Shown here in pieces: positions 25,382 through 34,279 of a stretch of 64,000 bases of DNA. The stretch comes from Fulvimarina pelagi HTCC2506. Lineage in GTDB: Bacteria; Pseudomonadota; Alphaproteobacteria; Rhizobiales; Rhizobiaceae. The stretch covers positions 25,910 through 89,909 of the forward strand of contig NZ_DS022273.1 of the NCBI RefSeq assembly GCF_000153705.1, read 5' to 3'. How positions within the stretch are numbered: position 1 is the stretch's first letter; each line of letters starts with the position of its first letter. A model generated the notes under the pieces. That model made no database searches, was not told the DNA's origin, and saw only the letters and a program-made list of their open reading frames with translations. A program made the translations under genes and the position numbers.

Positions 25382-25557
25382 AAACCACACTGATGAAGTT
25401 CGCCGCTTTCGCCGTGCTCTCCGTGTTTACGATCGGTCTTGCCGGCTGCGGATTGACCCCACCGGCGGCGAACTGCTTCAGCTATGCCTCCGAGGACGAC
25501 GGTCCGTGCCAGTTCAAACCGCTCGGCACCACGCGTTGGGATCAGTTCGATGGATGA
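25378..25557 (+). CDS. VirB7-like lipoprotein
   Basis: 59 residues: MKTTLMKFAAFAVLSVFTIG then LAGC, a clear lipobox, and a short tail with two more Cys (ANCFSY and DGPCQF). Size, lipoprotein nature and position right after virB4 fit VirB7, which caps the outer-membrane core complex by binding VirB9. The sequence itself is too short and divergent to be certain. Coupled at both ends. Confidence 0.6.
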   Translation: MKTTLMKFAAFAVLSVFTIGLAGCGLTPPAANCFSYASEDDGPCQFKPLGTTRWDQFDG

Positions 25558-26743
25558 GCGCTTCCTCTCATCCTCGAGGGCGCTCGCTCTTACCGCTAGC
25601 CTCGCAGCGGCGCTGACCGTGTACTCCCTACCGGCCCTCGCCCAGGGCGTCCCGGTGTTCAATCCGGACGTCTTCGCCAAGCGTGAGGCGGCGCTCGAAC
25701 ATAGCGAGGCCGATCTCGCCCGCCAGCGTGAGCAGCTATCGAAGGCGGACAAGATCCACGCGCTCGAAACCGAGCAGCTCGATGCCCTCGATGCCGTTCA
25801 TTCGACGACGGTTACTAGCGAGAGCGACATCGCCGGGATGATCGACGGTCTTGAAGCCGGCGACGCTGCAGCCGACCACGAAAGCGACGTCGCCGACGCG
25901 GACGTACTCTACAGCGCGAATAGCCCAAATTCGGGATCAGCGCGCCTCTTTGGTGACGCCAGCAGCAACGTCGAAGAACTGATCATCAAGGCAGCGAAGG
26001 AAACCCATGGTCTCGCCGGCGTTGGCAAGGCGGGTCTGTCGCTCGTTCAGTGGCGCTGCCTCATGCAGGCGCTGATCTGGCAGGAAAGCCGGTTCTCGAT
26101 CGGTGCGAAATCGCCCGTCGGTGCCTTCGGTCTCACCCAGATCATGCCGGGCACGGCGAGCGATCTCGGCATCAACCCGGAATACTATGACAGCCCCTAT
26201 CTGCAGGTGACCGGCGGCGCTCGGTATCTCGCGCAGATGCTGGCGATGTTCGGCGGCAACATCCTCCATGGCCTTGCTGCCTACAATGCCGGCCCCGGCA
26301 ATGTTCAGAAGCATGGCGGCGTCCCGCCATTTGCGGAGACCCGGCACTACGTCGAGGTCATCCCGCGCCGCTACAACCAGTATCTCGCCAGGGTCGGCGG
26401 GATCGACGCCCTCGGTACGATCGAGCCGGCGCTGCTCGCCAATTCAAACTTAAGCCTATCGGCCGACGGCGCACGCTTTTACGGCGCGGAGAGCCGGACG
26501 ACGATCGAAGGCGCAGTCGCGCGCATACGAATGATCATCAACCGGATCGGCGAAACCGAAACGCTCAAAGAATCCTACGACCTCAACACCTATGCCCGGG
26601 CCGAACTCGCCCGCCTGGTTGCGCTCCGAACCCGCCTCAAGGCCGCGCGGACCGAGCCGCTGTCGGCCGGTGAGATCGCGATGGCGAGCCGCATGGCCCG
26701 AGAACGCGCCTTCATGACCTTTGAGCTTCAGGAGATCAATTGA
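25550..26743 (+). CDS. VirB5-like/SLT chimera: second lytic transglycosylase
   Basis: 397 residues from ATG 25550. Signal peptide ends PALAQGVPVFNPDV; the first ~40 mature residues (QGVPVFNPDVFAKREAALEH) mirror the start of VirB5 in the next gene (QGVPVVDTRNIAQEIRQFQQ), with a coiled coil after it. Then an SLT domain: LIWQESRFSIGAKSPVGAFG (catalytic Glu), LTQIMPGTASDLGI, AAYNAGPGNVQKHGG. A further helical region of ~130 residues follows (TYARAELARLVALRTRLKAA), again like a pilin-tip helix. Looks like a hydrolase joined to VirB5-like arms. It stops inside the start of virB5. Confidence 0.8.
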   Translation: MDERFLSSSRALALTASLAAALTVYSLPALAQGVPVFNPDVFAKREAALEHSEADLARQREQLSKADKIHALETEQLDALDAVHSTTVTSESDIAGMIDGLEAGDAAADHESDVADADVLYSANSPNSGSARLFGDASSNVEELIIKAAKETHGLAGVGKAGLSLVQWRCLMQALIWQESRFSIGAKSPVGAFGLTQIMPGTASDLGINPEYYDSPYLQVTGGARYLAQMLAMFGGNILHGLAAYNAGPGNVQKHGGVPPFAETRHYVEVIPRRYNQYLARVGGIDALGTIEPALLANSNLSLSADGARFYGAESRTTIEGAVARIRMIINRIGETETLKESYDLNTYARAELARLVALRTRLKAARTEPLSAGEIAMASRMARERAFMTFELQEIN

Positions 26744-27627
26744 TGCCGGCCTTTACCCAGAACGGAACGCTCGCGTCGACAGCCCGCGATAATCAATCGG
26801 CTCCGCGCATTGCGGGTAAGCGACGTTCGCATCCTGTGCGGTCGGTCCTCACCGCCGCTGCGTTCGGCGGCGCGGTGCTCGTCTCGCCGATCGCGTCCAT
26901 CTCTCCGGCCGCCGCGCAAGGCGTGCCCGTCGTCGACACCCGGAATATTGCCCAGGAAATCCGCCAGTTCCAGCAGATGTTGGAAGACTTCGGTATCCAG
27001 ACCGATCAACTCGACCGGCTCATCGAACAGATTGACCTCCTTCAGGATCAAATCGACCAGCTCGAGGAGACCTATGCAGCGCTCAGCGGCGCGAGCGACA
27101 TCGTTCAGATGGCGATGGACGGTGACCTGAACGGCCTGCTCGATGCCGAGTTCGGCGACATGGTCGAGCTCGCAAGCGATATCGCAAACGGCGACTATTC
27201 CGGCCTGATCGGAAGCGCGGCCCCGCAGATGAAGACGCAGATGGAGACAGTCCTCAACGAGGCGGGCTTCGACGAGGATACGATCCGCCAGTTGGCAACA
27301 AGCGGCGCGATTACGGCTCGTAACACAGCGACCCGCGCAACGACCGGCGCGGTCATGTCGGCGGCGGCCGAGAACAGCCATCAGGATGCAGGCAAGTCAC
27401 TCGAACGGGTCGACGAGCTCGTCTCGATGATCCCGGATCAAGAGACGCTGAAACAGAGCGTCGATCACAACACCCGCGTTACCGCAGAACTCGCCATCGC
27501 GCTCACCCGCATGTGGGAGCTCGAAGCGATCCAGACCGTCGGTGCCGGTCAGAGCGGCGTCGTCGATGCCGCGACCATCGCCGAAGAGCAGCGCTTCATG
27601 GACTTCACACTGCCAGACCTCGACTGA
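26743..27627 (+). CDS. virB5: VirB5-like minor pilin
   Basis: 294 residues from ATG 26743. A long basic leader precedes the signal peptide (SVLTAAAFGGAVLVSPIASI ending AAAQG). Then heptad-rich helices (FQQMLEDFGIQTDQLDRLIE) and a second helical block to EEQRFMDFTLPDLD. VirB5/TraC proteins cap the pilus and contact recipient cells. The following 27628-27764 (137 bases) contains no supported gene. Confidence 0.8.
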   Translation: MPAFTQNGTLASTARDNQSAPRIAGKRRSHPVRSVLTAAAFGGAVLVSPIASISPAAAQGVPVVDTRNIAQEIRQFQQMLEDFGIQTDQLDRLIEQIDLLQDQIDQLEETYAALSGASDIVQMAMDGDLNGLLDAEFGDMVELASDIANGDYSGLIGSAAPQMKTQMETVLNEAGFDEDTIRQLATSGAITARNTATRATTGAVMSAAAENSHQDAGKSLERVDELVSMIPDQETLKQSVDHNTRVTAELAIALTRMWELEAIQTVGAGQSGVVDAATIAEEQRFMDFTLPDLD

Positions 27628-27764
27628 GCGAACGTCGGGTGATCAGGCAAGTATAGGCAGCCGAGCGTGCGACGACGAAGGCGATTGCGACCGCGAGCGG
27701 GATCGCAAGGGCGGCCCTTTCCTACGCATGCGAGACCGACCGCCATAACGACGGAACAGATGGC

Positions 27765-28442
27765 ATGAATGAATATCTCGAAGAAGAGCTGGTCTATGGC
27801 GCGCGGCGGCGCGAGCAGCTCTGGCAGACCCTGGCATTCACCGGGCTCGCCTTCGGCGTTGTCGGATGTCTCGCTGCCGCGAGCGTCGCCGTTCTCGACG
27901 TCGATCCGCCACCTGTCGTCGTGCCCTTCGATTCCGAGACCGGCGTCGCGCTTCCGAATGCGTCTGTTGAGGCGGTGTCGATCTTGGAGCGGCCCGCCGT
28001 CATCCAGGCGCAGGTCTTCCGCTATGTGACGGCGCGCGAGACCTACAACCAGCTCGACAACGATCTGCGCATCCGGCGCGTCCTGTCGATGTCGGACGGC
28101 AACGCCGATGCCTCGCTTCGCGCGCTCTGGACCAGCGGTCACGAGGCCTACCCTCCGACGAATTATGGCACGGACGCGCGGCTCGAAGTCGAGGTCGGCT
28201 CGATCCAGCTTCTGACGAACAACCGCGCCCAGGTGCGGTACCGAAAACATCTTTCGTCACAGCGCGGCAGCAGGACTGGCCAGTTCACCGCGAACCTGCT
28301 CTTCGAATTCCGGCCTGAGACGAGCCGGACCATCGACGATGTCTGGCAGAACCCCTTCGGCTTCACCGTTGTCGAATACGGCGTGACCTCCGATCGAAAG
28401 GAGCCCGACGCGTCCGAAGCTAAGAATGGTGGAGACGCCTGA
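27765..28442 (+). CDS. virB8: VirB8 inner-membrane assembly protein
   Basis: 225 residues. Cytoplasmic N-terminus, one helix (LAFGVVGCLAAASVAVL), then the NTF2-like periplasmic domain with VFRYVTARETYNQLDNDLRI and NPFGFTVVEYGV (the NPxGF motif needed for dimers and VirB10 contact). Standard length. One-base overlap with virB9. Confidence 0.95.
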   Translation: MNEYLEEELVYGARRREQLWQTLAFTGLAFGVVGCLAAASVAVLDVDPPPVVVPFDSETGVALPNASVEAVSILERPAVIQAQVFRYVTARETYNQLDNDLRIRRVLSMSDGNADASLRALWTSGHEAYPPTNYGTDARLEVEVGSIQLLTNNRAQVRYRKHLSSQRGSRTGQFTANLLFEFRPETSRTIDDVWQNPFGFTVVEYGVTSDRKEPDASEAKNGGDA

Positions 28443-29167
28443 TGCCACGATCCCAATTGCTCCGGCCTCTCTTGCCGCTGTTCCTGACGGTTGTCACGAT
28501 CTTCGGGGCGCAGCCCGCTTCTGGAGAGTCCCGTCCGGCCAGCGGCCGCTATGACGAGCGGGTGCGCGAGGCGACCTATCGCGACGGTGAGGTCTACCGC
28601 ATCCACGTGGCGATGACACGCGTCACCAGCGTCGAGTTCGGCGAAGGTGAGACCATCCGCTCGATCATCGCCGGCGATACCGAAGGTTTTCAGCTCGACG
28701 GCGTTCCGGGCGGGCGCGCCTTCGCCATCAAGCCGGCGGCGCGCGGCGTCTCCACCAACATCACCGTCTACACCAATCGGCGCAGCTACTACTTCAGTGT
28801 GAGGGAAGCAGCGCATCCGCATTACGTCGTCCGTTTCTCCTATCCGAACGCGGACGCCAAGCCGCAGAACGCCGTAGCCCAGCGTGCTCCAAATTACAGC
28901 TACGGCGCCAGCGACTCGTCCGAGATCACGCCGAGCGCGGTCTGGGACGACGGAACCTTCACCTATTTCCAGTTTCCAAAGAACGCGCCGATCCCTGCAA
29001 TCTTCCGCGTTTCCGGTAATGGCGAGCGGTCCGTCAACGCCCTTGCGACCGAGCAGGACGTGGTACGCGTTTCCGGCGTAAGCGGGCGCTGGGTTCTGCG
29101 CCTTGGCGATCAGGTCATTTGTATCCAGGCGCTACCTCAGGCCTTAGTGGCGGGAGCGGTCGGATGA
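28442..29167 (+). CDS. virB9: VirB9 core-complex protein
   Basis: 241 residues. Signal peptide to GAQPASGES; VirB9/CagX domain with DGEVYRIHVAMTRVTSVEFG, VYTNRRSYYFSV and the C-terminal WDDGTFTYFQFPKNAPIPAI motif. Forms the outer-membrane core ring with VirB7 and VirB10. Confidence 0.95.
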   Translation: MPRSQLLRPLLPLFLTVVTIFGAQPASGESRPASGRYDERVREATYRDGEVYRIHVAMTRVTSVEFGEGETIRSIIAGDTEGFQLDGVPGGRAFAIKPAARGVSTNITVYTNRRSYYFSVREAAHPHYVVRFSYPNADAKPQNAVAQRAPNYSYGASDSSEITPSAVWDDGTFTYFQFPKNAPIPAIFRVSGNGERSVNALATEQDVVRVSGVSGRWVLRLGDQVICIQALPQALVAGAVG

Positions 29168-30513
29168 GTGAAGTCGACGATCAGTGCAGCGCAACCGAGA
29201 GCCTCGACGAACGCCTGAAGGCGCTCGAAGCGGGCAGGAGAGAAACGAGCCGAACAGGATCGGCCCGGATGTCGCCGATCGCCGCGATCGGCGTGACAGC
29301 CAGCCTCGTCATCGTCGGCGGTCTCGCGGTCTTTTCGACGCTGGAAGAGGCCGAAGAGCCGATGGCGACCAGCGCGCCAGCGGAGTTTCAGCCCGCCGGC
29401 GAAGGTTTTGGTTCTCTCGATATCCCAGAGCCTGTCATCCAGTCGGAGCCGGCGCCCGACATAGTCGAAACCGAAATACCAACGGTCGATCCTGCGCTGA
29501 TGACCGAGATCGCCAGCCTCAAGTCCGAGCTCGATCGCCTGAGGAATGCGCCTAAGCCGGTGCCGGACACCAGCGAACAAGATGCGGCGATCGCCGATCT
29601 CGTCGCCCAGCTCGACAATCTGCGGGCTGAAAGCGCCGAGGCGCAGGAAGAACTGCAGCGCCGGCTTGACGAACGCGACCGTCAGCTGCGCCGCCTTTCC
29701 TCCGAACTGGAAATGGCGCAGCTCCAGTCCGGACCGACGCAGACGGGTCCGTCAGAAGAAGACATCCGTCTCGCCGAGCTCGAACGACGACGGCAGGAAG
29801 AAGCCGCGTTTCAGGATGCGCGCGATGCCAGCGACATGATCGCCTTCGGCGGCGGCTCAGTGGGATCGGAAAGCTATGGCGAAGATCAACGTCTCTCCCG
29901 CGACGCCGCCTTCGTCAGAAGCGGCGCGGCGAATGCCAAGGTCACTCAGGCCGATGTGATCGCCAATCCATCGCACACCGTCCCGCAGGGAACGCTCATC
30001 CAGGCCTCTCTCGAAACCGCGCTCGACAGCTCGCTCCCCGGCGATATCCGCGCGATCGTCTCGGAAAACATCCACGCCTTCGACGGCTCACGCGTCCTGA
30101 TCCCGCGTGGTTCGCGCCTCGTCGGGCGCTACCAATCCGATATCGATCTGGCGCAGGAGCGCGTTACCATCGGGTGGGATCGGATCATCCTGCCCTCGAA
30201 CCAGAGCGTTCAGATTAGTGCCTATGGCGGCGATCAGCTTGGACGCGCTGGCGTCACCGGGGACGTCGACAAGCACTTCCTCGAGCGCTTCGGCTCGGCG
30301 GCGCTCCTGTCGATCGTCAGCGCCGGTCCGTCGCTTGCGACCGCAAGCCTGACGGACCCGGATGTCGCGGACACTGTCGAGGATGTCGGAGGAGATTTCG
30401 GCGGTTCGACGCGGGACACGATAGACGAAAGCCTTTCGATCGAACCGACGATCCGGGTCCCGCAAGGCTCTGCGATCACCGTGATGGTCGATCGCGATCT
30501 GGAAATCTTCTGA
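29164..30513 (+). CDS. virB10: VirB10 core-complex protein
   Basis: 449 residues from ATG 29164 (ATGA coupling). Cytoplasmic N-terminus, membrane helix (GVTASLVIVGGLAVFS), Pro/Glu-rich and coiled-coil linker, then the conserved beta-barrel: VPQGTLIQASLETALDSSLP, GSRVLIPRGSRLVGRYQSD, GRAGVTGDVDKHFLERFG and the end IRVPQGSAITVMVDRDLEIF. Spans both membranes. Confidence 0.96.
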   Translation: MSEVDDQCSATESLDERLKALEAGRRETSRTGSARMSPIAAIGVTASLVIVGGLAVFSTLEEAEEPMATSAPAEFQPAGEGFGSLDIPEPVIQSEPAPDIVETEIPTVDPALMTEIASLKSELDRLRNAPKPVPDTSEQDAAIADLVAQLDNLRAESAEAQEELQRRLDERDRQLRRLSSELEMAQLQSGPTQTGPSEEDIRLAELERRRQEEAAFQDARDASDMIAFGGGSVGSESYGEDQRLSRDAAFVRSGAANAKVTQADVIANPSHTVPQGTLIQASLETALDSSLPGDIRAIVSENIHAFDGSRVLIPRGSRLVGRYQSDIDLAQERVTIGWDRIILPSNQSVQISAYGGDQLGRAGVTGDVDKHFLERFGSAALLSIVSAGPSLATASLTDPDVADTVEDVGGDFGGSTRDTIDESLSIEPTIRVPQGSAITVMVDRDLEIF

Positions 30514-31514
30514 TGCCGGCGTCAGGCTATCTCGAAAGTTCGATCGATCGGATCGAGGCAGCACAGCGGGATGACGTCATTGAGCTTGCGATCAATCCGG
30601 ACGGGCGTGTCTGGGGCGAGTTCCAGGGCGATCATTTCATGCGCCCGCTAGAAACGCGTCTCACCGAAACCCAGGCAAAGGACTTCGGCAATCAGATCGC
30701 TTCCGCAGCTCATGTCACCATGAGCAAGGCGAAACCGATCGTCTCCGTCAGCATCACCTATCGCGGCCGTCCGGTCCGCGCGCAGGTCATGGTTCCGCCT
30801 GTCGTCATCGAAGGCGCATCGATCGCGCTACGCTTTTTCCCGCGGCTCTCTCTCGACGCGGTCGACTTGAAGTTCCTCTATGGCGAAGAGCGCAGCCTCG
30901 AAGAACGCCGGCGTACCCGGACACGAGAGCTACGCACGCTCGTCGAAATCGGCGACATCACGCAGTGCCTGCGCTTCTGCGTCGAGCACAAACTCAACCT
31001 GATCGTCGCCGGCGGCACCTCGACCGGCAAGACCGTCGCTGCACGCAAGATCCTTTCCTTCGTGCCCGAAGACGAGCGGATCGTCACCATCGAGGAAGCC
31101 GCCGAACTCCTGCCCGCTCAACCGAACGCCGTTGCGCTGATCTCGAACCGCGAGGTTCCGGCGCTTTCCGCCGATGCTCTCCTGACCGCAACGCTTCGCA
31201 TGCGCCCCGATCGGATCGTTCTCGGCGAGGTCCGCGGACGCGAGGCCTTGACCTTCCTCGAAGCGATCAACACCGGCCATGGCGGCTCGATGACGACCCT
31301 CCACGCCGAAACGCCGCAGCTCGCCATCCAACGCCTCACCATCGCAGCCCTCAAAGCCGAGCTGCCGATGACCTATGCCGACATCCATCGCTACATCGAA
31401 AGCTCGATCGACGTCGTCATCCAGACCGGACGCTCCGAGGGCGCGCGCGGCATCACCGAATTCTATCTGCCAGCTGCGAATGTAAAGGGTGGTGTCGATC
31501 ATGACGAAGTTTGA
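30513..31514 (+). CDS. virB11: VirB11 traffic ATPase
   Basis: 333 residues. Walker A GGTSTGKT near residue 166, Asp-box ERIVTIEEAAEL, Walker B LRMRPDRIVLGEVRG with the His-box NTGHGGSMTTLHAE. Hexameric ATPase that switches between pilus assembly and substrate transfer. Overlaps virB10 by one base and the next small gene by 14. Confidence 0.96.
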   Translation: MPASGYLESSIDRIEAAQRDDVIELAINPDGRVWGEFQGDHFMRPLETRLTETQAKDFGNQIASAAHVTMSKAKPIVSVSITYRGRPVRAQVMVPPVVIEGASIALRFFPRLSLDAVDLKFLYGEERSLEERRRTRTRELRTLVEIGDITQCLRFCVEHKLNLIVAGGTSTGKTVAARKILSFVPEDERIVTIEEAAELLPAQPNAVALISNREVPALSADALLTATLRMRPDRIVLGEVRGREALTFLEAINTGHGGSMTTLHAETPQLAIQRLTIAALKAELPMTYADIHRYIESSIDVVIQTGRSEGARGITEFYLPAANVKGGVDHDEV

Positions 31515-31680
31515 GCATCGGGTCGAAACGATAAAGGCGGACCGGGCACAGAAGCTGCTGGACGACACCTTGGGACGACTTGGCGAGGCGGGTTGGGAGC
31601 TCGTCTGCGTTGAGGAGTCGTACGCCACACTGAACCTCATGCTTTTCTTCAAGCGCCCGTTGGCCACAACGCCAGCCTGA
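31501..31680 (+). CDS. DUF4177-type small protein
   Basis: 59 residues from ATG 31501 (MTKFEHRVETIKADRAQ). The sequence LGRLGEAGWELVCVEE, then LMLFFKRP is the DUF4177 pattern (two strands around GWELV). Cytoplasmic, function unknown. Sits between virB11 and virB6 and overlaps virB11. Confidence 0.7.
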   Translation: MTKFEHRVETIKADRAQKLLDDTLGRLGEAGWELVCVEESYATLNLMLFFKRPLATTPA

Positions 31681-31816
31681 TCCGAACTGATCTTCTCATT
31701 ACAATCAATCGACACCGTCGGATTTGCGAATTCCTACGAAGCCGGAAGGCCTTTCCATTCAGGTCTTGCTCGGCTCGTGAACCAGACTGAAAGCAGCTAT
31801 AGAGAAGGTCCTACCG

Positions 31817-32833
31817 ATGTCAGTCGTTACCTACTTCGTCGAAACGACGGACGGCTATCTCGCTGACGCCGCCGAGACCCAGTTCGGGGCGCTTGCTGCG
31901 ACGGTCGGAACGCTCGGCTCGCTGGCCTGCACGATCGTCCTTATCTTCGTCGCCATCAACCTCGTCTTCCAATGGCGCTCGCTCGATGGCCGGCAGACAT
32001 TTTGGCTCTGCGTAAAGATGGTCCTGATTGCGATCTTCGCGCAGAGTTGGGCTCAGTTCGACGCGTTTTCCTCGGCGCTCTTGAACGGCATAGATACCGT
32101 CGCCGGTTCGCTCGTCGCCTCGGTCGGCGGCGGCGAACCAGGCCCATCTGGCACCTTCGCCGAAGAATTCGACGAGCTCCTCGAAACGTTGACAGAAGCC
32201 CTCGACGCAACCAGTCAGGAAGCCAACTGGTTCGCCGGCGCGATGCTCGATATCGTCGGCGTGCTTCTCGTCAGCCTCCTCGGCGGCATTGCCGCATTCA
32301 TTCTCATCTTCTCGCGGCTCGTCGTAACCCTCATGATATCCCTCGCGCCGATCATGATCTTCCTGACACTGTTCGAGGTGACGAAGGACTATTTCCTGCG
32401 CTGGCTTTCCGGAACGATCTCCTTCGCGCTCTATCCGGTCGTCGTCGCCGGAATGTTCGCGACGATCATCGGCGTCGGCAACTCCCTCATCGCTTCCCTT
32501 GGAGATCCGGAGAACACCTCGACGATCGGCCAGATACTGCCGCTCTTCATGCTGATCCTGATGGCGAAAGGCTTCATACTATCGACGCCGTTCATCGTCC
32601 GGAGTATCTCCGGCAACGTCGTTATGCCGGCCATGGTCCCGATGGGGGATGGAGCCATGCGTTTCGGTGCCGGTCTCGCAAAAACGCAAGGATCCGAACG
32701 GCGTAAGCATCTTGGAGCCCGCACTGGACCAGAACTCGCCGGCGCCTTTACGCGCGCCACTGTCGTCGGAGCCGGAACTCAGGTTCAGCGGATGGTGGAC
32801 CGATCGCGCCGGATCGCGGCGGCTGGAAAATAG
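31817..32833 (+). CDS. virB6: VirB6/TrbL polytopic membrane protein
   Basis: 338 residues, at least five hydrophobic helices: TVGTLGSLACTIVLIFVAIN, VLLVSLLGGIAAFILIFSRL, LMISLAPIMIFLTLFEVTKD, SFALYPVVVAGMFATIIGVG and LPLFMLILMAKGFIL. The TrbL/VirB6 core FEVTKDYFLRWLSG is present. It forms part of the inner-membrane channel. Its position after virB11 rather than between virB5 and virB8 is unusual. Confidence 0.9.
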   Translation: MSVVTYFVETTDGYLADAAETQFGALAATVGTLGSLACTIVLIFVAINLVFQWRSLDGRQTFWLCVKMVLIAIFAQSWAQFDAFSSALLNGIDTVAGSLVASVGGGEPGPSGTFAEEFDELLETLTEALDATSQEANWFAGAMLDIVGVLLVSLLGGIAAFILIFSRLVVTLMISLAPIMIFLTLFEVTKDYFLRWLSGTISFALYPVVVAGMFATIIGVGNSLIASLGDPENTSTIGQILPLFMLILMAKGFILSTPFIVRSISGNVVMPAMVPMGDGAMRFGAGLAKTQGSERRKHLGARTGPELAGAFTRATVVGAGTQVQRMVDRSRRIAAAGK

Positions 32834-33190
32834 CGGAAACCACCCGCGACTGATGCGATACGGACAGGCGAATTTATGAAAGGGCCGAAAGCGGCCTGTC
32901 CGGTTCTGGGCTGGTTACCAGATGAGCGGCCGTTCCCTCACTCGGCCTCGGTTTTACGGGAAGCGACGCGACCCAAGATTCGGCGAACAATCTCAAAGGT
33001 CCCGGAGCCGATCTTGAAACTCGTGGACTTGTACTTGCCTTACGCCGAGTGCGCTCCGGCGTACTCATTGCCGATCGTGCCCACATTTTTCTGAGTCCGT
33101 ATTGGCTACCGCTGCCGCAACGTTCATCCTCGACAAACAAGGATCGGCCAAAGGCTTGGTTTTTCGACGATCTTAGGACTGAAGCGCAGA
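32834..33190. other. Intergenic region with a nested hairpin, no gene seen
   Basis: Between the convergent virB6 and PfkB genes. Contains CGGACAGG (32861-32868) paired with CCTGTCCG (32895-32902), enclosing GGCCG-AAAG-CGGCC (32883-32896, overlapping). No U-tract; a possible boundary or transcription stop between the two operons. I see no supported coding sequence. Confidence 0.4.
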
Positions 33191-34279
33191 TCACGCGGCG
33201 CGCTTCGACCGTCCGTTTCGGGTCGCGCGAGGCCCGGCTAAAGTCGGAGGGCACGCGGGACACCCGATCGGCTGAGCAGGATCAACCTCGACCGGTTCTG
33301 CCACAAGGTATTCGAGTTGCCCTTCCATCATCTGAGAAATCTGGACCGCGAATTTTCCAGGTTCAACAGCGTACATGCCTCCTCGCGCGCCTTCGAACCC
33401 ACAATTCCACGCTGCGAGCGCCTGCCCATATCGAAGCGCCGACTTCACCCCGCCCGCACCGATCCGGCGCAATCCGCCCTGTCCTCCAGCGGCCGCACCC
33501 GCTATGAGACCTGCCGTGCACCAATCTCCCGACCCACAGGTATCTGTGAGCCGGACGGCGGGAATAGCGCTCAATCTCGTCCAATCGGAAACAGAGTCGT
33601 CGAGCCGATGACGATAGTTTAACCCCTGCTCTCCGAGCGTTTGAACCTCGACTAGTGTGGCCGACCCTTCTGCCATCACGCCGTCGACGCCTGCTAACCG
33701 CTCGTCGGCATACTTGACAACGTGAGCAAGAGCGATCGCCTCGGCCATGAGCTTGTCATTGGATTTGCCTGAGGGCTCGAAAACCACAACCGCGCCGCGG
33801 GCGGAGGCCTCCGCTGCCAATGTCAGGGTCGCACGCGAAAGGCGATCTAGGAAGAAGACCGAAGCTCCAGCTAAAGCGGGCTTGATCGCCTCAACCGCGC
33901 TTACCGTGACTGCTTTGAAGGAGGGCAGCCACTCTCCGCAATGCGGACAGGCCCAAGAGAAACGGTGTCTCGGCCGGCCATCCCGGCCACGGCGGATCTC
34001 CTGAACAATGATTGGTGTATGGGTCGTTGGTGCGCAGTTCGCCCAATCTAGGTGAACGCCCCAGCGGGCCATGTCGGAACGCACTCGATCGGACGCCGGG
34101 TCGCCGTTCATGCGTGCGATTGGGTAAGCGTCCCAGCCGAGATAAGCCATTATCGATAGTACGTTACCGCAAGTTCCCCCAGCCCAGGATCGTACGGGTG
34201 TGGCGGGATCAGGTCCGATGACCAAATCGAGCGCGATTAAGCCTGCACCAAAAATCTTAGGCTGGGCGACAGAAGTCAT
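33191..34279 (-). CDS. PfkB-family sugar/nucleoside kinase with two CxxC sites
   Basis: 362 residues from ATG 34279, ATGA overlap with the preceding gene. PfkB/ribokinase fold: AGGTCGNVLSIMAYLGWD near residue 33 (substrate lid) and the anion-hole/catalytic DTCGSGDWC at ~246-254 (DTxGAGD family signature). Two departures: a CPHCGEW knuckle at ~111 and a CPACPP pair near the C-terminus, both unusual for PfkB and suggestive of zinc. Last gene of the five-gene cassette, so its substrate is probably made or needed by the other members. Confidence 0.85.
   Translation of the reverse strand: MTSVAQPKIFGAGLIALDLVIGPDPATPVRSWAGGTCGNVLSIMAYLGWDAYPIARMNGDPASDRVRSDMARWGVHLDWANCAPTTHTPIIVQEIRRGRDGRPRHRFSWACPHCGEWLPSFKAVTVSAVEAIKPALAGASVFFLDRLSRATLTLAAEASARGAVVVFEPSGKSNDKLMAEAIALAHVVKYADERLAGVDGVMAEGSATLVEVQTLGEQGLNYRHRLDDSVSDWTRLSAIPAVRLTDTCGSGDWCTAGLIAGAAAGGQGGLRRIGAGGVKSALRYGQALAAWNCGFEGARGGMYAVEPGKFAVQISQMMEGQLEYLVAEPVEVDPAQPIGCPACPPTLAGPRATRNGRSKRAA

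Noticed and set aside
27628..27764. Possible small gene between virB5 and virB8
   Set aside because: Only Arg/Asp-rich short frames without start or signal.
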